NCBI GenBank assembly: GCA_029532415.1
Contig: JAQOTA010000047.1
Location: 3,534,001 to 3,598,000 of the forward strand
From: Marasmius tenuissimus
Lineage: Eukaryota; Basidiomycota; Agaricomycetes; Agaricales; Marasmiaceae
Direction of reading: 5' to 3'
DNA: 64,000 nucleotides
Part shown: piece after piece, positions 56,888 to 64,000 of the stretch
How the letters are laid out: the number at the start of each line of letters is the position of its first letter
Numbering within the stretch: the stretch's first letter is position 1
Translations under genes and position numbers: made by a program
Notes under the pieces: model-generated
Databases searched by the model: none
What the model saw: only the letters and a program-made list of their open reading frames with translations
What the model was told of the DNA's origin: nothing

Positions 56888-59306
56888 ATGTCGTACGACC
56901 CTGTTCACAACCCAGCTTTGGATTCCCCTGGTGTAGAAGAGAAACCAGGTTCGTCAGCATCGAGGTGAGGGCTTGTTTCGTAGTCAAAGATACAATTGAT
57001 ACTGAAACAGCATATATTAATCGTCAGAGAGCATACTCCTTTGTCCGACAAGAAACATCGCGAGAGGTATGCGCATCCTCGGAGGAGCGGCAGCGGATCT
57101 GTGACAATTTTGCGAGGTCTCTGGCTCACCACATTCCTTCCCGTTGTCGCCTTCGCCTATCTAGGATTCTGTTATGCAGCAGTTACGCATGTTATTCCTG
57201 TGGGAGTGTACAGGAACGGTAATCCAGAGGAACATCTGTGTCAGTAATCTACCAATTCGGTCTCGTACGCTTGAGCTCATTCTTCCATTCAAAGACGTGA
57301 TAAAGGCTGGGGTGACGACAATTACCATCATTATCGTTGCTGTCTCCCTACTTCCGCTCAAATCCCTGCTCGATGATCTCAAGGTAGGGCACTCTTGGAC
57401 AACAGATATGCGAGTTGGATTGATATCTACATGCAAATAGAGCGAGGAGTTTTTCCGCAGACTTGATGGCTCTGTGGGGGGTATTCCCTTGAAAGAGGTC
57501 AATGACGTTTCGACACCATCGCATGGTATGATTGAGGGTATTATATCCTCTGTGCGAGGAACTGCTTCCGGTATGCGTTGCGATTCAAGATGATTTGAAG
57601 TAGCTCATCTACTATCTCATTCGAAGGTTATTACACAGGTGCGATCGTAGCCGGTCTCCTGGCAATTGCAATATCCACTCTTGCTCCTGCTGCATGTAGG
57701 TACTGCTTCTCCGGTGAGCTGAGATACTATGTTTACGACCCCCCGTGACAGTATCTGTTGGATTAGTTTCCATCGAAAGCGACCTTTTGGCTATTCAAGT
57801 TGGCGCAATACCTGTTGACAGCGTGTTTAAGTATGTATGGGTACAGAAATCCGGCCGCACAACATTGCTCACACCAGTACAGGCCGAGCCCTATCGATTC
57901 CAGCACGTTCGTCAGATCGGACGTCAGTAAGAGAGCCGGAGAGGCGGCTGCAATGGGCTGGGTTCAGACAGTTGTTGGTGAGCTTGCCAGCCTGAAAGCT
58001 ATAGACTATGTCTAAAGTTCAGAAAGGCCATAATATTCCGTTTCTCCCGACCTCTTCGAAATACGCTGTCCCTGCTCCGAAAAACATTGATCCAACCAGC
58101 CGAGCGCGCTACCTCACAGATGTGATTGTGATGGATCCTGTCTGTAACTGGACGATCCCCAGTCCCCCTGCAGTTCCCGCCCAAACGAGCGGTAGTAGTC
58201 TACAGATGAACATCACACTCCCCGACTACGGCATATCTACCTCGTACGGTAGCGTCTCTACTTGGACGACTCACAACAAGACTATTGAAGTGATCGGAGG
58301 TGGGAGTACATTCGGAAGCTCCTTGGCCCAGCTTGTCAATATAACAACTCAGGATCCAGTAACGGATGGTACCATGGCGTGGATTGTCGCACAAAACGTC
58401 GGAGGAATCAAGAATGAGAGATTTTCGTCATCGCTTGACCTTTCCCTTCTTGACTTGACGGGTGTTCCAACGCAAGAGGTCGAGATCAGTTTCAATGATA
58501 CTGTTGCCGGTACAGGGAACATAACAAGCGCAAAGTTTAGCGTCCTGGTGTGTAGGCCGAGGGCGAGGGTTGAGACGAGGGAGGTCAGACTTGATGGGAG
58601 CGGAAATATAATAGTTGCAGAACGAACGGGTTTTGGGAGACAGGGCAACCTTCATGACGGTCAGACAGCACTGCTACTCACTCAGGTGAGTTTCCTCGGG
58701 GATTTGAATAGGATGCCATAGCTCATGCCGCACCCAGAGTCTCAACATGTATACAACAGACTCGGTAAGCCCAAAGCCTCAAGCTTCTTGAATTTGATCG
58801 AAAGCTGATGGGAAATGTAGGGACCTGACTCTGGTTACGACGGTGTCGGAAGGGCAGGCCAAGCACACCTGTTCTTTGGGAACTACCTTTGGAACGTGTC
58901 TGCAACGTCGAGCATCAAACCAGTGCCCATAGAGAACATAACCGAGACCTATGGTCTTGCGCAGCAAGCCGCTTTGAACTCGTACCTTTCGGGGAAAATC
59001 GCGACAGCATATGTTCCTGGCCGCCTTCAGGAAGTGAAACTTGTCTTCCAGAGCTCACTTCCTCAAGTCATCGCGTCCACGGTCCTGTTTGGGCTCGTAA
59101 CACTCTTTAGTGTGGTGTGTTACTTTCGGTCCTACACCGAGAGCTTCACTTTTTTTTCTATCGCTGCGACCTTGGCTCGCTCGAACATACCGGAAGCGTT
59201 CGAAAGAGCACGGGAGGACTTTGGAGAGGAAAACGCTGTACAGGGTGTCGAGAAGGAGAGAATACAATTGGGGTCACGAGAGGGACGTTTGCTCCAGATG
59301 AATTGA
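56888..59306 (+). CDS. Large membrane protein with extracellular domain, unnamed
   Basis: Ten exons: 56888-56964, 57028-57239, 57295-57383, 57441-57570, 57627-57695, 57752-57830, 57883-57977, 58018-58685, 58738-58764 (27 nt) and 58821-59306. Topology: a cytosolic N-terminus (MSYDPVHNPALDSPG), helix 1 (TTFLPVVAFAYLGFCYAAV), helix 2 (AGVTTITIIIVAVSLLPLKSLL), helix 3 (GAIVAGLLAIAISTLAPAAL), then about 400 residues outside with many N-glycosylation sequons (NWT, NIT, NKT, NVS) and the block SRARYLTDVIVMDPVCNW, and a final helix (VIASTVLFGLVTLFSVVCYF) before a short acidic/basic tail. I know this layout from hypothetical fungal proteins but not a function. The intron before exon 8 is only 40 bases, and that junction is the least certain. 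Confidence 0.75.
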
Positions 59307-59686
59307 GGGTCCTTTGTGCTAGCTCTGCATTTTCCATACGCGCACCAATATAACACGCAAGTAGCCCATGTGCAGTGAATATGTACGATGGTTTGCGGGT
59401 TGGAAACCACGACGCGGGGTAAAATGCTGTGTGGTGACCGGGGGACATCCAAGCCGGGCGCCGGATCTTTCGCTTTGGGTTTGGTTTCTACTCTCTTACC
59501 CACTTATTGAGAGACTGTCAATGACCTGTCAAATACTAATCGAGTCGTCAGCTGCGCCATTGGCCGATCTGCGGCAAGAAACGTTTTTACATGTACGATA
59601 CACACCTCAACATCATGGTCTCCTTATTTCTCATATAACCCCGAACAAAGGACTGACACAGACACCCCGCTTGCCCCCAATTGACA
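59307..59686. other. Intergenic
   Basis: About 380 bases, nothing recognised. Confidence 0.4.
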
Positions 59687-61419
59687 ATGCTCCAGACATG
59701 GGCGCTTGGCATATTTGTTCCAACGGTTTTCGGGCAGAAGAGAGTTGTACGACCCTAGCAAATAGTGTTTCCTCACTCAGCGGTTTTCCAGCTTGGGTTT
59801 CCCTTCCGATTCGAGCGCCCCCCGTTTTGAGTGACTTCGAGAGCTTCGCTCACCAGGTGGACGTCTCTCTAGGGACACCGCCACAAAACATCTCCCTGGA
59901 AGTTGCTATTCAAGACGTGCTCACCCTACCATTCGTGTCGGAATGTACCTTCTGCCCAAGCGCTGGGATGTTTGACTGGAGTCACTCTTCAACGTTTCAA
60001 CGCTCTGTGAGTGTTTATCGTATCTCTATGAGCTCGCGTATGCGTATTAATGCTTTTCGGACTTAGTCGAATAGACTGGGGACTTGGCAGTTTGGGGGAC
60101 TGGCAGGGAACGAGACGTTGACCCTGGGTGGCGTTTTGCAGGACGAAAACTCTCCCATGGGTATTTATCTAATCTGTTTCATCTTCGCGAGTAAACCGCC
60201 AATGACTGTGCAACCCGCAGTTTTTATCGATCACAAGAGTTTACTCACGCCGCAAGGTCCTGGTCTATCTGTGACTGGAGGTGAGCAGAATTGGTCGACG
60301 CGTAGCAGCATTCGTGCTTATAACTCTCAGGAATATTGGGCCTATCACCCACTCGAAACGAGACGGTAAGAAAGACCAGCTTCCTTGCCCGGTTTGAGGA
60401 ACAGGGGAAGCTCTTGAATCCTGTTTGGGGACTTAGGATGGGCGGCGATAGTCCACGACTCACAATCGGAGCTTTGGATCCAAATGAGTACGAAGGGGAG
60501 ATAAACTGGGTTGCCGAGTTACAAGATTTAGGGAGAATTGAAGTTGATGCATTCAAGGGATATCAAGGAAACATTATGCCGTTTCAGTATCCTGCTCTTA
60601 CAGAATTGAGTAGCAGTCAGTTCCATATTTCTATTCGCGAAACTGAGTGTACTGAATATCCCTAGTCAGTCACAACATATACATACCAAACCTCGTGTCG
60701 TTCATATCGAACGAATCCCTTCTCGGTCCGCAGGATGGTGTCAACTTAAACCCGCCCGAAAAGAGACAGTTCTCCCTGCAGTGTAATGGGACCAAAACCC
60801 CCGAGATCGAGTTTACGGTTCAGATCAATGGTTGGTACCTCGATTTGGATTGCTGTGATTCAATCCGTATGCCTCACTAACATATGCTTGAAGGTATCGA
60901 CTACCCGATGAAGAAAAGCGATCTGCTACGGCCCAATAGCCCCGTAGCACCACCGGGTTTCTGCAACGCGAACATCTACGAGATCAACAACGTGACCTCT
61001 GGAGCTCAATTTAGCTTGGGGCTACCCTTCCTTAGGAGTGTATACTTGTAAGTATTGCTTTCTCAGACCCCATTCCGATGTCCTTCTTTATCCGAAAATG
61101 ATTTGCTCCTAGGGCATACCGCTTCCCTACTGGAGATTGTCCCGGATATTATGGATTTGCTATCCCGAAAGGTAGCCTAGCTTCGACGTCTACTCAGACA
61201 CCGAGAGCCACTCCAACAGACGCATCGAAGTGCTTAGCCCTTGTGACACCATCTTCCACGCCAACGCCGACAATTACGGTTCACGAGGGCCCGTATTCCG
61301 ATACATCTACAGAGACGTACAAGGTTTATGGCGCCTCGGAAGATCAATGGGTCGTTCTCAAGCATATAAACGATCTACCGAAGAACGAAGTTAGGGGAAG
61401 TACTGTCAGCCTTCTGTGA
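59687..61419 (+). CDS. Aspartic-protease-like (A1) protein without catalytic motifs
   Basis: The fold signature of pepsin-type enzymes is seen: HQVDVSLGTPPQNISLEVAIQD near 59850, FDWSHSSTFQRS, TWQFGGLAGNETLTLGG, GILGLSPTRNETVRKTSFLARFEEQGKLL, DSPRLTIGALDPNEYEGEINWV, and late NVTSGAQFSLGLPFLRSVYLAYRF. Where active enzymes have DTGS the sequence reads IQDVLTLP, and the second DTG could not be found around 60590-60730. It is therefore probably a non-peptidase homologue or a decayed gene. Several introns are clear (after 60008, 60159, 60282 and 61047). The start is unsure: ATG at 59687 opens a signal-peptide-like MLQTWALGIFVPTVFG in another frame from the body, while ATG at 59698 is in frame but has no signal. 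A one-base shift there would explain both. Confidence 0.6.
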
Positions 61420-62352
61420 CCCTCGTTCGTCATGAAACGGCAGAACAACGATGTGCTTTACGTGTACTGGAACTAATTCACAAGTACATCAGGTTAGACT
61501 TGACTCGTCATACTTACTTGTAGGCAGCTGCCTTTGATACAGCCGTCCCCCGCATTGCCGGCGTCGAGTTAACTTTGTCTTTGAAATTCAGATATCGTAG
61601 GAAGATCTTCGAAAGTTTAACCAGAGCTTCTCGTCGCTATACTCAATGAGGTTACAGCTCTTTCCGAAACCTAGGGCGCGGGCATGTTTTTTCCCGCGCG
61701 ACTCGCGAGGTTCGATTTTTAGAGCCTGTAGATTTACACCGGGAAACACTGTTTCTCTACCATTTTGGACAGAAAAATTAGGGCTTCAAGTTGGTATGGG
61801 TTTCAGGTCACGTACTGGATAGGAAGGTGCTCATATGCCTTCCAGAGCCTGAACTTTGGGGGTTGTGGAAAATCTTCCCACAACAGTTGCATTTTTTCTG
61901 TGGTTACCTTCTTTGCAGTGATCAACATGAAAACTGTACCAAAAAATAGCCCTGGATTTTTTTTTATTTTGGCGGTGTAAAGCATATGTTTGTTGCTGGA
62001 GCAATGCGAGACCTAAAAATCGTGAAGTATATCTACCACTCGCACGGGAAAAAAAACTGCCCACGCCCTCCTGAGCCCTGGAAAATCTATCGAAATCAAC
62101 AACGTTCTCGAGTTAAGAGCAGAATTCAGAGTCCTTATTCCCGCTGGGTATCAGTGATTTCCGCTTATCTCCCGTTCACGACTAACCGATGAGTTTGGGC
62201 CGAATTATGTGTCGATTGGATAGCTTTGTACATTCAATAATATAATATATACAGGGGTCCGAATTCCAATTTCCGAGTACAATATAAGATCCATGAGAGT
62301 ATATGCCAGACTATAAACCAATCAAGGACAGTACCAAGTCCAGCACTCGAAC
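61420..62352. other. Intergenic between convergent genes
   Basis: About 930 bases, AT-rich at 62230-62300; no gene supported. Confidence 0.45.
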
Positions 62353-63801
62353 TCAAGGATCAAAGATATCCCCTTTGCTCGACATCCCTGCATCCTCACG
62401 TTCAACGATACGGCTGATTTTCACAGCGACCGGGGGAATAGGACGGAGGGAGTATCCATCTCGCGTATCGATCACATCCTCGTTTGGGGCCGGGTAGCGG
62501 CGATTCGAATCGGTGGTAGAGGTCGAGCCGGTGTTCTTATGGCTATTGCTGGCCTTCGATGAGAAGAACATGCGCGTTTTGATTGACATGACTGATATCC
62601 CAGCGATGGTAGCATGACAGTTTGCCATGAAAGAATGGAGCGGGTTCTTGGTTTCATAACTTGCGAGCCATATAGTCGTCCAAATCCTAGGTCAGGTCGA
62701 AGTGATTTAGATGGAAAAGACGAATGAAGCGACTCAGTGACACTCATACGTGTATAGTGTTGCGCTTTCCACAAAGACGGTAAAAGCTCTCTGCAAGTGA
62801 GTGGTGAGCATGAGTGGGGACGCCAAAGCTTGAATACTTGCCGTGAGAAGGTTTGATTCACTAGTCACCGAGAATGACAGTGTTTCCCTTCTCTGGTTCC
62901 AGATATGCAAGGCAATTAATACTGTGTGCATCATATGGGCTTGGGCTTGGAAATTGAGGTGAAATTCACACTCACAGCTACAATATACGTTCGTACTTTT
63001 ATATGACAAAGCGTCAGGAGTCCGATGAACATCTAACTTGTGGAAATCACATACCACAGCGTTAGAACAATCTCTGTTGTGATCCATCGTTTGCCTTCAA
63101 CGGCATATATATCGTCTCCGTCTTTCCAGATAGTCAACTGGTAGACAAATCCGACACCGGCGACTGGTTTATATTTGCATCACAAAAATTGTGATGAATG
63201 AAGGGATACTCACCAACAAGGCCAAGGTTTGTGAGCACTGGGCAAACGATAATGGCAACTTGTCGGTTGCAGACTACCCATAGCCTATAAATCTAAGAGG
63301 GTTGGTTGAGAGAAGTGTAGAGAATTTTGAATACCGCGCTTAGCACTCACCATTATCGAGTCTCCGAGGATCAATGATGCTATTTGCAGCGCTACTTTGA
63401 TAGCCTGCGAGGGATGGGAGAGCTTCTCATAGAGTTTTGTTGGATCGTCATAACGAAGTATAGCTATAAAAAGACGAATAGATGAGCAGATCAAGTGCTG
63501 TACAAGACTGGCTAAGTGAGAAGAAGAGGAATCAAATTGAAGTCGAGTGACGCACGGCTGTAACAGTCCCGATCATTGCAAGACCGCCGACAAACAGTGG
63601 CCGCTTAATTGTACGCCGAAGCGAAGCGAAGGTCACCACTCCCGAGCTGAGATTGCGACCATGTTGAGGCGTCGATTCACCGTCGGTCTTGAGGATGGCG
63701 TAAACCGAGAGACCACTAAGGAGGAGAAAGAACCCGTAAAGGATAGGTTCGATCACCATCGATGCCAAGTTGGCTGCGACAAGGGGAACGTTTTCGATCA
63801 T
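62353..63801 (-). CDS. Second seven-helix membrane protein
   Basis: Clear exons include 63801-63556, 63497-63351 and 63292-63214, then further exons to the stop at 62353. Features: an N-terminus MIENVPLVAANLASMVIEPILYGFF (helix 1 continues LLLSGLSVYAIL), FVGGLAMIGTVTAHLICSSIRLFIAIL (helix 2), ALQIASLILGDSIMIYRLWVVCNRQ (helix 3 with the family IYR..VV signature), VAIIVCPVLTNLGLVVAGVGFVY (4), HTVLIALHIWNQRRE (5), FVESATLYTIWTTIWLASY (6) and FMANCHATIAGISVMSIKTRM (7), then a polar tail. It belongs to the same family as 15859-17438 (ESGVIYATLLVIYQI there). Exons between 63170 and 62860 are only roughly placed. Confidence 0.75.
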
Positions 63802-64000
63802 AATGCTCACTAGTTGAGATGCCCAGTGTGAGTATAGTTCTAGTTTATATACTCGAAGCAATCCGCTCAGTATTACGGAATCACTGATGTGTGGGATTGG
63901 CCCAACAATGGAGTACTTGAGACCATCATTTGTCGCTTCCATGCCACACTGTGCCCGGACGGCCCAGGACTCTGGAAGTTTGGTTCGTGATTGACTGAGG

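Noticed and set aside
57800..58015. Separate gene starting at the ATG at 58008
   Set aside because: An intron from 57978 to 58017 joins the upstream exons in frame to the ectodomain, giving one gene with three N-terminal helices.

Overview
The window looks like nuclear DNA of a filamentous basidiomycete, most likely an Agaricomycete. The genes are split by many 40-70 nt introns with GT(A/G/C)NGT donors. There is a class I hydrophobin, a seven-helix membrane protein family typical of mushroom-forming fungi (IYR..V(I/V)W and G-x-PT-x-I motifs), an intron-containing tRNA-Lys(CTT), a fungal glycolipid transfer protein and a Ty1/copia retrotransposon. No species can be named. Nearly every real gene is multi-exon, so the exon structures below were assembled by hand from splice signals and comparison of paralogues.

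Layout. 0.4-8.4 kb, minus strand: a tandem array of four single-pass membrane proteins (A, B, C, D) plus a headless relic of a fifth. 9.2-9.7 kb: small single-pass protein E. 10.5-11.4 kb: glycolipid transfer protein. 12.9-14.0 kb: the first of five four-helix (MARVEL-like) proteins. 14.4 kb: tRNA-Lys. 15.9-17.4 kb: seven-helix protein. 19.6-28.5 kb, plus strand: ectodomain proteins F, G, J and K, interleaved with small single-pass proteins H (broken) and I. 30.5 kb: small protein L. 31.4-38.8 kb, minus strand: a truncated, a degenerate and an intact four-helix protein, plus an Ala-Pro-repeat protein. 39.7-47.5 kb: a dead copia element with a 5-bp target duplication. It carries an antisense solo LTR of its own family in pol and a 1.25-kb CACTG-ended DNA element in its 3' LTR. 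49.5 kb: hydrophobin. 51.5-52.7 kb: fifth four-helix protein. 54.8-55.2 kb, minus strand: a previously hidden 66-residue secreted peptide precursor. 56.9-59.3 kb: large membrane protein with a glycosylatable ectodomain. 59.7-61.4 kb: aspartic-protease-like protein without its catalytic motifs. 62.4-63.8 kb, minus strand: second seven-helix protein.

Taken together the window is a surface-protein neighbourhood. About twenty genes or gene relics encode membrane or secreted proteins, from at least four expanding families, while ordinary housekeeping genes are almost absent. Two unrelated single-pass families share cytoplasmic PPxY motifs, which suggests (inference) common sorting by an Rsp5/NEDD4-type WW-domain ubiquitin ligase. 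The most interesting single item is the four-exon peptide gene at 54843-55230. It has a signal peptide and two copies of a 13-residue unit that are nearly identical in protein but differ at many synonymous sites, separated by a Lys-Arg site.
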